From Pseudomonas oryzihabitans (GTDB lineage Bacteria > Pseudomonadota > Gammaproteobacteria > Pseudomonadales > Pseudomonadaceae), in the NCBI RefSeq assembly GCF_006384975.1, contig NZ_CP021645.1, positions 4,988,001 to 5,052,000 on the forward strand: DNA of 64,000 bases, read 5' to 3'. Position numbers and translations under genes: made by a program. This document shows positions 19,081 to 29,783 of this stretch, in pieces. Every line of letters starts with the position of its first letter. The first letter of the stretch is position 1. Below the pieces are notes generated by a model that did not search any database, was not told the DNA's origin, and saw only the letters and a program-made list of their open reading frames with translations.

Positions 19081-19115
19081 GCCCGAAGGTCACGCGCAGG
19101 GCGTGACCTTCGGGC
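19081..19115. terminator. Bidirectional terminator-like hairpin
   Basis: GCCCGAAGGTCACGC (19081-19095) and its exact complement (19101-19115) form a 15-bp stem with a 5-nt loop between the convergent small secreted protein gene and the chemoreceptor gene. T-runs are absent, so it may block transcription from both sides only partly, but position and stability support a terminator. Confidence 0.6.
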
Positions 19116-19130
19116 GTTCCGGGGCGTGTC

Positions 19131-20759
19131 TCAGGCCACCTTGAAGCGGCTGACCATCTGATTCATCCGCACGGCCAGCTGCGACAGCTCACTACTGGCC
19201 GTGGCGGTCTGGCTGGCACCTGCGGCGCTCTGCACCGACAGATCGCGGATGGTCACCAGCGCTCGGTCGACTTCCCGGGCGACGTGCGCCTGTTCTTCGG
19301 CCGCGGTGGCGATCAGGGTAGTGCGCTCGGAGATGCCGGTCACCGCAGTGGTGATGATGGTCAATGACTGCTCCGAATCCCGCGCCAGGGTCAGGGTGCG
19401 CTGAGCGAGGCCAGCGGTGGCGTTCATGGTATTGACTGCCTCGCTGCTCCCACGCTGGACCTGGCTGATGACGGACTCGATCTCCTGCGTCGACTGCTGG
19501 GTCCGTTGGGCGAGGGCGCGCACCTCATCGGCGACTACGGCGAAACCACGGCCCGCATCGCCCGCTCGAGCGGCCTCGATGGCGGCGTTGAGGGCCAGCA
19601 GGTTGGTTTGCTCGGCCACCCCGCGGATCACCTCCAGCACCGTGGTGATGTTGCCGACGTCATGGGCTAGTTGCTGGATGCGGTTACTACTGTCGTTGAC
19701 GTTGCCATTGAGCGCTGCGATGGCCTGGACGGTCTGTTCGACGCTGGCCCGACCCTGGCGCGAGGCGGTATCGGAATTGCGTGCTTCGCTCGAGGTGCTC
19801 TCCGCATTGCGGGCGACCTCTTCCACTGCGGCGGTCATCTGGTTGACGGCGGTAGCAGCCTGCTCGATTTCCTGGTTCTGCTGGTTCAGGCCACGATTGG
19901 CATCTTCCGTCACGGCGTGCATCTCGTTGGCGGCCGACGCCAGTTGGATGGCCGAATCGCTGATCTGTTGCAGCGTCTGCCCGAGATTGCTGCGCATCCG
20001 CTCGAAACTCAGACTGAGCTGATGGATCTCGTCGCGGCCCTGGTCCTGCCATACCTGTGTCAGGTCGCCATTGGCGATGCTTTCGGCCATCGCCATGCTG
20101 CGGCGGACCGGCACGACCAGACTCTGGGTGAAGCGCCAGGCGATCAGCAGGGTCATCGCCAGGGCCAGAGCTATGCTGGTGATGACATAGGTGAGGCTTT
20201 GTTCGTAGATTCTGGTGGCCTCCTGACCGACCTGGATGGCTTGACCGCGGTTGGCCTTGATCAGCTCCTGTACCTTGGCCAGCATCGGCTCGTTGAGCGG
20301 CCGGAAGCGCTCGTTACCCGTGGTCTGTGCAGTCTTCATACCCTCGCTCTCGGCCTGGCGCAGGACTTCATCCAAAGCGGCGCTCCAGGGGCCGATGAGT
20401 TGGTGCAGTTCCTGATAGGTCTGGCGTTCTTGTTCACCACTGACCAGCGACTGGTAATCCTCTATGCCCTTGGAAAAGGCAAGGCGATCCTGCTTGAGCA
20501 GCGCCATCTGGGTGCTAGTCTGCTCGGCGTCGCTTGCTTTGAGGAATTTCGTGAGATCGAGGCGGACGCGCAAGATGGTGGAGTCCAGGTAAGCGGCTTG
20601 CACTACGCTGGGGAGGACGTCTTTCTCGAGCACCTGCTCACTGTCGCGCAGCTTGCCTATTTGCCACAGGCTGAAACCTCCGAGAACGACCAGTAGCATG
20701 GCGAAGCAGGTAAAACAAAGTAATGCCCGTGTCCCGATTTTTAGACTGCGTAGCAACAT
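19131..20759 (-). CDS. Methyl-accepting chemotaxis protein, four-helix-bundle sensor
   Basis: The 542-residue receptor has the classical topology: TM1 about residues 11-32, a periplasmic helical sensor (about 33-190) typical of 4HB_MCP domains, TM2 about 192-212, HAMP, and a methyl-accepting signalling domain with the conserved hairpin tip ([20 protein letters not shown]) that contacts CheA/CheW. No CheR-tethering pentapeptide is visible at the C-terminus (RFKVA). ATG 20759 follows AAGGAG by 6 nt, so the longer frame from 20798 is rejected. The ligand is unknown. It appears monocistronic. Confidence 0.9.
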   Translation of the reverse strand: MLLRSLKIGTRALLCFTCFAMLLVVLGGFSLWQIGKLRDSEQVLEKDVLPSVVQAAYLDSTILRVRLDLTKFLKASDAEQTSTQMALLKQDRLAFSKGIEDYQSLVSGEQERQTYQELHQLIGPWSAALDEVLRQAESEGMKTAQTTGNERFRPLNEPMLAKVQELIKANRGQAIQVGQEATRIYEQSLTYVITSIALALAMTLLIAWRFTQSLVVPVRRSMAMAESIANGDLTQVWQDQGRDEIHQLSLSFERMRSNLGQTLQQISDSAIQLASAANEMHAVTEDANRGLNQQNQEIEQAATAVNQMTAAVEEVARNAESTSSEARNSDTASRQGRASVEQTVQAIAALNGNVNDSSNRIQQLAHDVGNITTVLEVIRGVAEQTNLLALNAAIEAARAGDAGRGFAVVADEVRALAQRTQQSTQEIESVISQVQRGSSEAVNTMNATAGLAQRTLTLARDSEQSLTIITTAVTGISERTTLIATAAEEQAHVAREVDRALVTIRDLSVQSAAGASQTATASSELSQLAVRMNQMVSRFKVA

Positions 20760-21334
20760 CTTTCGCTCCTTGATAAAGACAGCAGTGCTGAAAAACAATG
20801 TTTCAAAAAAGACGTAGTCTGAAACGCCTGTTCCGATGAGAGCGCATAAATAAGTCGCCAGCCGGTAAAGTTATCAATCAACGGGTATGGCCTGGTTTCG
20901 GACTGGCATTTAAGTGGCGTTGTTTTTTTGTCGAATCGGGGCGGGAGGAGCTAGTGAAGCCTTGATCGCCTAGCGAAGGATCGCCGCTGGTCCACCCTTT
21001 GGTAGGGGGCGGCCGGGTCTGGTAGCGCGGTGAGTCGAACTTCCTGGCGCAGTGGCGCGGCCAAGGAAAGTGGGTGATATTTCACTGCGGGCGCAATGAC
21101 AGGCTCGACAGCGTTGAAGAATTTATGGGCAGTTTATAAAAGAAAATTAGGCTGTCTTTTGGGTTCCAAATTTTCCTATGCCTAAAATTGTTATGTACGG
21201 CAGGCTTTGGCAGATTTTTCTCTATTTCGTCATGTTATTTACGGCTCGGCTATTTCTGGGAGAGCGGCGAGAGCGTTCTCGGGCCAGGGCGTAAACTAAG
21301 TAAGCCTCACGCCCTGGCTATGGATGAGGCTGTT
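20760..21334. other. 575-bp intergenic region, AT-rich in its middle
   Basis: No convincing gene is present. The segment about 21120-21240 is clearly richer in A/T than its surroundings and may be transferred DNA or promoter. A perfect 10-bp inverted repeat (GCCAGGGCGT at 21283-21292 and its complement at 21309-21318) lies just beyond the SDR stop codon and may end that transcript, although no T-run follows. The chemoreceptor promoter should lie in 20760-20950. Confidence 0.45.
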
Positions 21335-22144
21335 TCAGGTGTCGCGTTGTGCCGAGCCCGGCTCCGACCATTGGCGATGTCGCTCGGCCTTTTCCGCTTC
21401 GCTCTCCACACGATTGAGCACCTCGCCTTCGTGCTGTACTTCGGGCCCGCCGCCGTAGACGTGGTCGAGTCCCTGCATCAGGGCCGCGTACCCCTGGGCC
21501 GCTACCTGTGCCGGATCGTTCTTCGGTCCGGCGCCGACGTTGGTGTCGTCTTCACCGGCACGATGGAAGAAATTGGTGTCGGTTTGGCCGGGCATCAGCA
21601 CCGTCAGGGTGACGCCACTGTCCTTGAGTTCGTTGCGCACGGCAAAGGCGAAGGAGTTGATGAAGGCCTTGGAGGCGCCGTAGACGGCCTCGAAGGGAAT
21701 GGGCGCCGTCGCCGAGATGGAAGAGGTGAAGAGCACCCGCCCGCGACCGGCGGCTACCATTTCCGGCAGCACCAGCTTGGCCAGGTGGACGGTCGACATC
21801 ACGTTGAGCTGAATCAGCGCCAGCTCGTCTTCCAGGCGCGTCTGGCCGACGAAGGCGCCGCCCAGGCCGACCCCGGCGTTGAGCACCAGCACGTCCAGCG
21901 GGCGTCCCTGGCGGCGCAGGAACCGATAGGTTTCTTCCACACCTACGGCGGTGCGCAGGTCCGCCGCCTGGCTCCAGACCTTGACCCCCAGGGCGCGTAG
22001 TTCGCGTTCGGCGGCGTCGAGACCATCGCCGCGCGATACCAGCAGCAGATCGTGGCCATGGCGAGCCAACTGCTTGGCCAATTCAAAGCCGATGCCGCTG
22101 GAGGCGCCGGTGACGGCGGCTAGCGGCCGGGTAGGGTTATTCAT
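21335..22144 (-). CDS. Short-chain dehydrogenase/reductase
   Basis: A 269-residue classical SDR with TGASSGIG (NAD(P)-binding), LNAGVG, the catalytic Ser in FTSSISATA and YGASK (Tyr and Lys). SDRs oxidise or reduce alcohol/ketone groups; the substrate is unknown. Arg in LLLVSRGD after strand 2 favours NADPH. ATG 22144 (MNNPTRPLAAVTGASS) has AGAGGA about 7 nt upstream; the frame open to 22255 overlaps the next gene's promoter region and lacks conserved sequence. Confidence 0.85.
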   Translation of the reverse strand: MNNPTRPLAAVTGASSGIGFELAKQLARHGHDLLLVSRGDGLDAAERELRALGVKVWSQAADLRTAVGVEETYRFLRRQGRPLDVLVLNAGVGLGGAFVGQTRLEDELALIQLNVMSTVHLAKLVLPEMVAAGRGRVLFTSSISATAPIPFEAVYGASKAFINSFAFAVRNELKDSGVTLTVLMPGQTDTNFFHRAGEDDTNVGAGPKNDPAQVAAQGYAALMQGLDHVYGGGPEVQHEGEVLNRVESEAEKAERHRQWSEPGSAQRDT

Positions 22145-22266
22145 ACCGAAATCCTCTGCAGACCTGTGATGGTTGGGATCACCCCGGTTGCCGTGCGCTC
22201 CCTCCGGCCGACGGGTAACCCGCTGCGGCATGGCATAATCGCCACGCTGTACCAAGGAGACAAGCG

Positions 22267-22479
22267 ATGCAACCTGCGGATCTGGAAGCCCTGGTGACCT
22301 GGACCATGCCCTACGGCAAGTACGCCGGCCGCCTGCTGGCCGACCTGCCAGGTCACTACCTCAACTGGTTCGCCCGCAGCGGCTTTCCGAAGGGCGAGCT
22401 GGGGCGGCTGCTGGCGCTGATGCAGGAGATCGACCACAACGGCCTCAAGCCGCTGCTCGACCCCTTGCGGCGGCGTTAG
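22267..22479 (+). CDS. DUF3820 family small protein (QSregVF_b)
   Basis: This 70-residue protein matches the DUF3820 family, annotated in Pfam as putative quorum-sensing-regulated virulence factor: MPYGKYAGRLLADLPGHYL and the WFARSGFPKGELGRLL segment are characteristic. The biochemical role is unknown; PYGKYxG resembles a short segment near exonuclease domains in other proteins. AAGGAGACAAGCG precedes ATG 22267. Its stop overlaps the convergent acetyltransferase gene by 4 bp. Confidence 0.8.
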   Translation: MQPADLEALVTWTMPYGKYAGRLLADLPGHYLNWFARSGFPKGELGRLLALMQEIDHNGLKPLLDPLRRR

Positions 22480-22928
22480 GCGAGTGAGCGGCGCATATCG
22501 ATATGGGGAATCCCGTCCTCGTCGTACACCTCTGAACAGGGCGTGAAGCCATAGCGCCCATAGTAGGCCTGCAGATGGGCCTGGGCGGAGAGGAATAGCG
22601 GTCGTCCTGGCCAGCGCTCGGCGCTGGCGCGCAGGGCTTCGTCCATCAGTTGGTGGCCGAGGCCGCTGCCACGGCCTTCCGGTGCCACGATCACCCGGCC
22701 GATCACCACCTCATCTCGTACGGCGCCTAGCAGTCGCAGATAGGCGTGCAGCTCGCCGGCCCGCCAGCCGAACAGGTGCCAGACGTCTGCCGCCAGGTCC
22801 AGGCCGTCGGGATCGGGATAGACGCAGTGCTGCTCCACCACGAAGACCCGCGCGCGCAGTACCAGCGCCGCGTAGAGTTCGGCGGGGGTCAGGGTTTGGG
22901 CGGCGCGGCACGACCAGTCGATGGCCAT
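22476..22928 (-). CDS. elaA: GNAT acetyltransferase, ElaA family
   Basis: The 150-residue protein shows ElaA features: LRARVFVVEQHCVYPDPDG, the acetyl-CoA loop RGSGLGHQLM and the C-terminal QAHLQAYYGRYGFTPCSEVY followed by GIPHIDM. GNAT enzymes transfer acetyl from acetyl-CoA to an amine; the ElaA substrate is not established. It starts 2 bp after the small membrane protein gene (22931-23155), so the two form an operon. Confidence 0.85.
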   Translation of the reverse strand: MAIDWSCRAAQTLTPAELYAALVLRARVFVVEQHCVYPDPDGLDLAADVWHLFGWRAGELHAYLRLLGAVRDEVVIGRVIVAPEGRGSGLGHQLMDEALRASAERWPGRPLFLSAQAHLQAYYGRYGFTPCSEVYDEDGIPHIDMRRSLA

Positions 22929-22930
22929 GC

Positions 22931-23155
22931 TCAGTCCTTGCGCCGGCCGAACATGAAGCGGAAGCGATTGCGGTTGAGCAATACGTAGCCGGTCAGTTGC
23001 AAGCCCACGGCGAAGAACAGGCTGCGCATCATGCCGGGCTCGGCGGGACGCGGCCCCTGGTAGAGGCCGTAAAGGGCGAAGGCCACGCCCAGCAGGCCGA
23101 GGATGAAGAAGACCAGACCTATCTTGGTCAGGCGACTTAGCTTTTTATCCAACAC
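22931..23155 (-). CDS. Small membrane protein, two TM segments
   Basis: A 74-residue protein with TM segments at about residues 11-31 (IGLVFFILGLLGVAFALYGL) and 44-61, and basic ends (MLDKKLSRLTK and FRFMFGRRKD). No family was recognised. It lies immediately upstream of elaA on the same strand, with a 2-bp gap, so it is co-transcribed; a shared function is not implied. Confidence 0.65.
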   Translation of the reverse strand: MLDKKLSRLTKIGLVFFILGLLGVAFALYGLYQGPRPAEPGMMRSLFFAVGLQLTGYVLLNRNRFRFMFGRRKD

Positions 23156-23410
23156 GGAGAGGAAGACTCCAGTAGTGGCCGTTCAGGCTTAGAAAGGCTC
23201 TATATCAAAGGTTTAAGATGTTTTTTGTGCATCGATGTAGGTCTCATTTCACCGTGAAATCTCGATTCGCACCACTTTGGCACCCAAGACGCCTTGCGGA
23301 TCCTACACATTCAGGCTGAGCGGATTCAAACAGGAGACAGGCGGTTTCGATTGATGGCCTTTTGATTGCACTGCATCTCGCGATGATGTCCCACTCGAGG
23401 AGGTGTCTGT

Positions 23411-25558
23411 ATGCATAGCTCCACGCAATATTCCAAACCCATGGCGCTGACATCCGAGGAGCGCGCCTGGTTGCCCTGGCTGGGTACCAATAGCAAGCTT
23501 GTGCGCAGGTGGGCCGCTTGCTTGAACCGGGATCGCCAATCTGAATTGGAGGCCACATTCGTCAGCTTCGCCAACACTCGTCGCGATCTACTGCAGACCT
23601 GGGCGGAAAGCATCTGGGAACATTTACGGACCTTGAAGGCGGCCATTACAGACCTGTCTGTGGAAGAGGTACCCGCCCTGCTGGCGGCCAAGCAACAGGT
23701 TATCCGGGACGCGAGCGAGATAGCGTTCATCGATGCCCAAGGCAAGGTGATAATTTCCACCAAGACCAGCCGCATCGGTAGTTGCGATCTGCACAAGGAT
23801 GCGGTGCGCAACGGACTGACCCAGCGGTTCCTCCATGGCCCTTATGTGGATCCGGTGACGGAGGCGTTGGGGCGGACGTCCTCGAAGTTTCACGATGCGG
23901 TCACCCTAATGTTCTACGAGCCGGCCCGCTGTGGAGATCAGCAGGGTGCATTGATCGTGCGTATTCCCAATGATGTGCTCGGTGACCTGATCCAGCGCGA
24001 AGCGGGGCATATCTATCAGGATTCAGGCGACAACTATCTCTTCATGGTCGAATCGCGGTTCGATCCTAACCTGAAGCCGGGTATCGCCTTGTCGCGTTCG
24101 CGGTTCGAGGATTCGACCTTTTCCAAGGGGGAAAATCTGAAGAGTGGGGTCCATACTGCCTTCGGTGACGTCAGGATCCGCAACCATACCGAATTCGAGA
24201 TCGTCTTCAACGATCCCGCCACGGGTCAGCTCCATCCCGGCATTCGCGAGACCATCCGCCACGGTGAAAACCTCTTCGTCGACTATCCGGGGTATGCCGA
24301 TTACCGTCATGTGCCCGTGGTCGGACGAGGCATCACCTTTTCACTGCCAGGATCGCCTGATCGTTGGGGCATGATGTGCGAAGCGGATCTGGAGGAGGTC
24401 TTTCGCTATCGCAGCCTGAGATACCGCCTCAACCTGCACTTCTTGGTGACGTCGCTCTGCTGCAGTCTGCTACCGCTGCTGGCTTGTTCCAAACTGAACT
24501 TGGGGCTGGTCGCGCAGTGTGCAGCCGTAGTCACGAGCGCGATGACGGGTACGGTCCTGTTCAGTGCGCGTGTCAGCAGACCGCTGATAAACAGACTCAG
24601 GAAGACCAGTCAAATGCTGCGAACCATCGCCGAAGGCGGCGGCGATCTCACCGAGCGGTTGCCCGCCCAAAACGAGCGGCCCGACGAAATCTCGTTGGTG
24701 GCCCAGTGGATCAACAGCCTGATCGACAGCCTTGGCCAAATGGTGGGGCAGGTGGTCATGACCAGTAGTGACATCGAACAGGCCAACAGCCAGCTGCAGG
24801 GAACCAGCCAGCGTTCATTGAATGAGTCTCAGCGGCTGCGCTCGTCACTCGAGTTGGGCATGCAGACGCTCGGCAGTCAGGTGAAGGAATTGGAAGAGGC
24901 GGGGACGGAGGTGGAGGTCATGCGCGCCCAGGTACGAACCGCTGCACAGGAGGCGCGTAAGCAGTTTCAGGAGGTCCAGAGCAGCAGCAGCGATATCCAG
25001 CGTTCGGTACAGGAGGCCACCGTCACCATCAAGCAGGTGAAAGACAGCGCCAGTGAAGTCGGCCGGGTCGTGACGGTAATCAACGCCATTGCCAATCAGA
25101 CCAACCTGCTTGCCCTCAACGCCGCCATCGAGGCGGCGCGCGCGGGTGAAAGTGGCCGGGGCTTCGCCGTGGTTGCCGATGAAGTCCGGCAGTTGGCCGA
25201 TCGCACCTCACGTTCCACGGGAGAGATCGCCGACATGATCAGCAACATGCAGCGTCGAACCGAGGACGCCGTGGCCATCATGGACAGTAGCATTGAACAG
25301 CTGAAATCGGGCCTGCAATTGGCCTTGGCCGCTGCAGAAGACAGGCAGGAGGTACAACAGGTGTTGCAACAACTGTTCATCACCATCGACAAGCTCACCG
25401 CTGGAACTCTGGAGAACGGGCAGCGATTCAAGGTCATGGGCAGCCTGGCGGCCAGTGTTCATCAGTCCAGTACCGCGGCGCATCAGAGTGCGCAGTTGAC
25501 CGGTGGGGCAGTGTGCACACTGGAGCGACTCGCCAACAGGTTCAAGGTGAGCGCTTGA
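23411..25558 (+). CDS. Chemoreceptor with large N-terminal cytosolic sensor, possibly Cache-like
   Basis: A 715-residue methyl-accepting chemotaxis protein. Residues 1-335 contain no TM segment, which is unusual. Segments such as [19 protein letters not shown] and [20 protein letters not shown] resemble Cache/PAS-type sensors. Two closely spaced TM helices (about 343-362 and 370-392) form a hairpin, so the sensor should face the cytosol, as in Aer. HAMP (about 393-445) and the signalling domain with the [20 protein letters not shown] tip follow. A strong AGGAGGTG (23398-23405) precedes ATG 23411, so the missing first TM is not a start-site error. Ligand unknown. Confidence 0.85.
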   Translation: MHSSTQYSKPMALTSEERAWLPWLGTNSKLVRRWAACLNRDRQSELEATFVSFANTRRDLLQTWAESIWEHLRTLKAAITDLSVEEVPALLAAKQQVIRDASEIAFIDAQGKVIISTKTSRIGSCDLHKDAVRNGLTQRFLHGPYVDPVTEALGRTSSKFHDAVTLMFYEPARCGDQQGALIVRIPNDVLGDLIQREAGHIYQDSGDNYLFMVESRFDPNLKPGIALSRSRFEDSTFSKGENLKSGVHTAFGDVRIRNHTEFEIVFNDPATGQLHPGIRETIRHGENLFVDYPGYADYRHVPVVGRGITFSLPGSPDRWGMMCEADLEEVFRYRSLRYRLNLHFLVTSLCCSLLPLLACSKLNLGLVAQCAAVVTSAMTGTVLFSARVSRPLINRLRKTSQMLRTIAEGGGDLTERLPAQNERPDEISLVAQWINSLIDSLGQMVGQVVMTSSDIEQANSQLQGTSQRSLNESQRLRSSLELGMQTLGSQVKELEEAGTEVEVMRAQVRTAAQEARKQFQEVQSSSSDIQRSVQEATVTIKQVKDSASEVGRVVTVINAIANQTNLLALNAAIEAARAGESGRGFAVVADEVRQLADRTSRSTGEIADMISNMQRRTEDAVAIMDSSIEQLKSGLQLALAAAEDRQEVQQVLQQLFITIDKLTAGTLENGQRFKVMGSLAASVHQSSTAAHQSAQLTGGAVCTLERLANRFKVSA

Positions 25559-25626
25559 TCGCCGTAGCTTGACGGACTTGCAGAGCGGTATGGTGTTGGC
25601 GGATGGGAAGTCAACGGATACCGCTC

Positions 25627-26040
25627 ATGTTCAGTCACATCCAGCTGGGTGCACGCGACCTGGAACGCTTGGTCGATTTTTACGATGCCGTTCTGCGTGA
25701 ATTCGGTTTCGTGCGGATGCCCGTCGAGGACGACGGCGGTCCTCCTGGCTGCGGCTGGCAGCGGCAGGATCGCCCCTGGCCGCAATTCTATGTGCAGATT
25801 CCCTTCAACGGCCTGCCCGCGTCCTGGGGCAATGGCGTGCAGGTGAGCTTCGCCGCGCCGTCGCGCCAGGCCGTGGAGGCCGCCTGGCACCGGGCATTGC
25901 AATTGGGCGGTACCGACGAAGGCGCACCCGGGGTGCGCCCTGGCTATGGTGCGGACTTCTACGCCGCCTATTGCCGCGATCCGGAAGGCAACAAGCTGTG
26001 CTTCGTGCACGCCGAAGGACTGGTCGAGGCCAGCGCCTGA
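25627..26040 (+). CDS. VOC (glyoxalase/bleomycin-resistance) family protein
   Basis: A 137-residue single-domain VOC protein: MFSHIQLGARDLERLVDFYD (first beta-alpha module with metal-site His) and YCRDPEGNKLCFVH (second module). VOC proteins include metal-dependent lyases, dioxygenases and drug-binding proteins; this one's substrate is unknown. ATG 25627 places strand 1 at the N-terminus. It converges on phhB with a 13-bp gap. Confidence 0.75.
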   Translation: MFSHIQLGARDLERLVDFYDAVLREFGFVRMPVEDDGGPPGCGWQRQDRPWPQFYVQIPFNGLPASWGNGVQVSFAAPSRQAVEAAWHRALQLGGTDEGAPGVRPGYGADFYAAYCRDPEGNKLCFVHAEGLVEASA

Positions 26041-26053
26041 GGCGCTGGCCGGT

Positions 26054-26404
26054 CTAGCCTTGGACGGCCAGGGCGACGGCATCGGTACGCGCCGCCATGA
26101 TGAAGTCATTGCGGTGCAGGCCGCCGATGTTGTGGGTCCACCAGCTCACCGTCACGCCGCCCCACTCGGTGAGCAGGGCCGGGTGATGGTCTTCGTCCTG
26201 GGCTTCGCGACCGACTCGGTTGGTGAAGTCCAGCGCCTCCAGGAAGTTGTTGAAAGGGTAGCGACGCTCCAGGCGGGCGATGCCGTCGCGGCTGACCAGG
26301 GTCCAGCCGGGCACCGCCTTGAGCAGTTCGGCGCTGGCCTGATCGCTCAGGGGCGGTTCGTTGGAGCGGCAGGGAACGCAATGGGATTGGGCGAGATCGA
26401 CCAT
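26054..26404 (-). CDS. phhB: Pterin-4a-carbinolamine dehydratase
   Basis: A 116-residue enzyme that recycles the tetrahydrobiopterin-type cofactor by dehydrating 4a-hydroxytetrahydropterin. The signature DEDHHPALLTEWGGVTVSW and THNIGGLHRNDFIMAARTD is complete, including the tandem His pair. In pseudomonads phhB usually follows phhA (phenylalanine hydroxylase); no phhA lies beside it here. ATG 26404 has GGAG 5 nt upstream; a GTG at 26410 is too close to that site. Confidence 0.92.
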   Translation of the reverse strand: MVDLAQSHCVPCRSNEPPLSDQASAELLKAVPGWTLVSRDGIARLERRYPFNNFLEALDFTNRVGREAQDEDHHPALLTEWGGVTVSWWTHNIGGLHRNDFIMAARTDAVALAVQG

Positions 26405-26561
26405 GGTCACTCCAGAAAGGTGGGGAAGGGCGCAGGGTGCAGCCTGACAGCCTTGGCGGTCCAGTCATCCCGTCCGACCATGGTCGAATGGCTCAAAGCA
26501 GGTGCGCGCCGTACAACGGACAACAACAAGAACAACAGTTTCCCGCCGAGGAGATCATCCC

Positions 26562-28520
<1,959 letters not shown>

Positions 28521-28536
28521 TTCCCCTGCGTCCCCA

Positions 28537-28574
28537 ACCGCCCGCTATCGATCCGGTAGCGGGCGGTTTCTTTT
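28537..28574 (+). terminator. Intrinsic terminator of acsA
   Basis: ACCGCCCGCTA (28537-28547) and its exact complement (28557-28567) form an 11-bp stem with a 9-nt loop, followed by TTTCTTTT. It starts 17 bp after the acsA stop: a classic Rho-independent terminator. Confidence 0.92.
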
Positions 28575-28807
28575 GGGGGTCGTGAGCCTCATGTAAGGAG
28601 TTGTCGCCAGGGTAAAAGCCGTGGCCTCTCGCTGGCGCTAGAATCGCGCCAGCCGGCGGGTTGGACGGCGCTCTGGTCTGCCTCTGGCCCAAAGGCCGGG
28701 ACAGCGTCGCCGCTGCGGCGTACCATGCGTGCCACCCCACAAGGGTTTCATGGCGCGCGGTCCCGGATCGGTCCGCACCCCGTTCTCGACAGGAAGCCAG
28801 ACGTTAG

Positions 28808-29770
28808 ATGACCACCCGCATCGCCTTTCTGCTTTGGCCCGACGTTCGTCCGCTGACCGTGGGCCTGGTCGAGGAAGCGTTGGAACTCGCCGCCCGGCAA
28901 TCGAGCGACTCGCCCTACGAGGTGCGCTTCCTGCAAGCCTCCAGCGACTTGCAGCCACGCCTGCCGGGCGGACACTGGGAAGGACAACTGGAGCGGCTGG
29001 ACCGTCTCTTCGTGCTGGCCGACGAGCCGCCGCGCTCGCTGCCACCGCCGTTGGCCGCTGCCCTGCGCCAGAGCGCCCGCGCCGGCGTGGTCTTGGGCGG
29101 CTTCTCCGCCGGCGTCCAGGTGCTGGCCCAGTTGGGCCTGCTCGATGGTCACCGCGCCGCGGTGCACTGGCGCTGGCTCGAGGAATTCAGCGAGCAGCAT
29201 CCCAAGGTCATCGCCACCCATCATCTCTACGAATGGGATCGCGATCGCCTGACCGCCTGTGGTGGCCTGGCCATCCTCGATTTGCTGCTGGCCATGATCG
29301 GCCGTGATCGGGACGCGGAGCAGGCGGGCGCCATCGCCGAGGAGCTGATCGTCGAGCGCCTGCGCGAAGGCAGCGAGCGGCAGCGGATTCCGCTGAAGAA
29401 TCGCCTCGGTTCGAGCCATCCCAAGCTGACCCAGGCGGTGATGCTGATGGAGGCCAACATCGAGGAGCCCCTCACCACCGACGAAATCGCCCAACACGTC
29501 TGCGTTTCGCGCCGGCAATTGGAGCGGATCTTCAAGCAATACCTGGCCCGGGTGCCCAGCCAGTACTACCTGGAGCTGCGGCTGAACCGGGCGCGCAAGA
29601 TGCTGACCCAGACCAGCAAGTCCATCATCCAGATCGGGCTGTCCTGCGGTTTCTCTTCGGGGCCGCACTTCTCCAGCGCCTATCGCAACTTCTTCGGCGT
29701 CACCCCGCGCGATGATCGCAACCAGCGGCGTGGGGCGGCAGGCGAGGGCAGCATGGTAGCCGAGCGCTAG
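28808..29770 (+). CDS. argR: AraC-family regulator with DJ-1/PfpI-like domain, ArgR-like
   Basis: The 320-residue regulator has an N-terminal class-I glutamine-amidotransferase-like domain (about residues 1-190, without a catalytic Cys at the nucleophile elbow: LGGFSAGVQ) and a C-terminal AraC double helix-turn-helix (about 215-310). The segment from RIPLKNRLGSSHPKLTQAV through CVSRRQLERIFKQYL to FFGVTPRDDRNQRR closely resembles, from memory, Pseudomonas ArgR, which controls arginine uptake and catabolism. In P. aeruginosa argR follows the aot transporter genes; here it is separate, so a related GlxA-type regulator remains possible. Confidence 0.7.
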   Translation: MTTRIAFLLWPDVRPLTVGLVEEALELAARQSSDSPYEVRFLQASSDLQPRLPGGHWEGQLERLDRLFVLADEPPRSLPPPLAAALRQSARAGVVLGGFSAGVQVLAQLGLLDGHRAAVHWRWLEEFSEQHPKVIATHHLYEWDRDRLTACGGLAILDLLLAMIGRDRDAEQAGAIAEELIVERLREGSERQRIPLKNRLGSSHPKLTQAVMLMEANIEEPLTTDEIAQHVCVSRRQLERIFKQYLARVPSQYYLELRLNRARKMLTQTSKSIIQIGLSCGFSSGPHFSSAYRNFFGVTPRDDRNQRRGAAGEGSMVAER

Positions 29771-29783
29771 ACCGCTGCGCGCT

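Noticed and set aside
21188..22000. 270-residue plus-strand frame over the SDR gene
   Set aside because: Shadow of the minus-strand SDR; no conserved motif.
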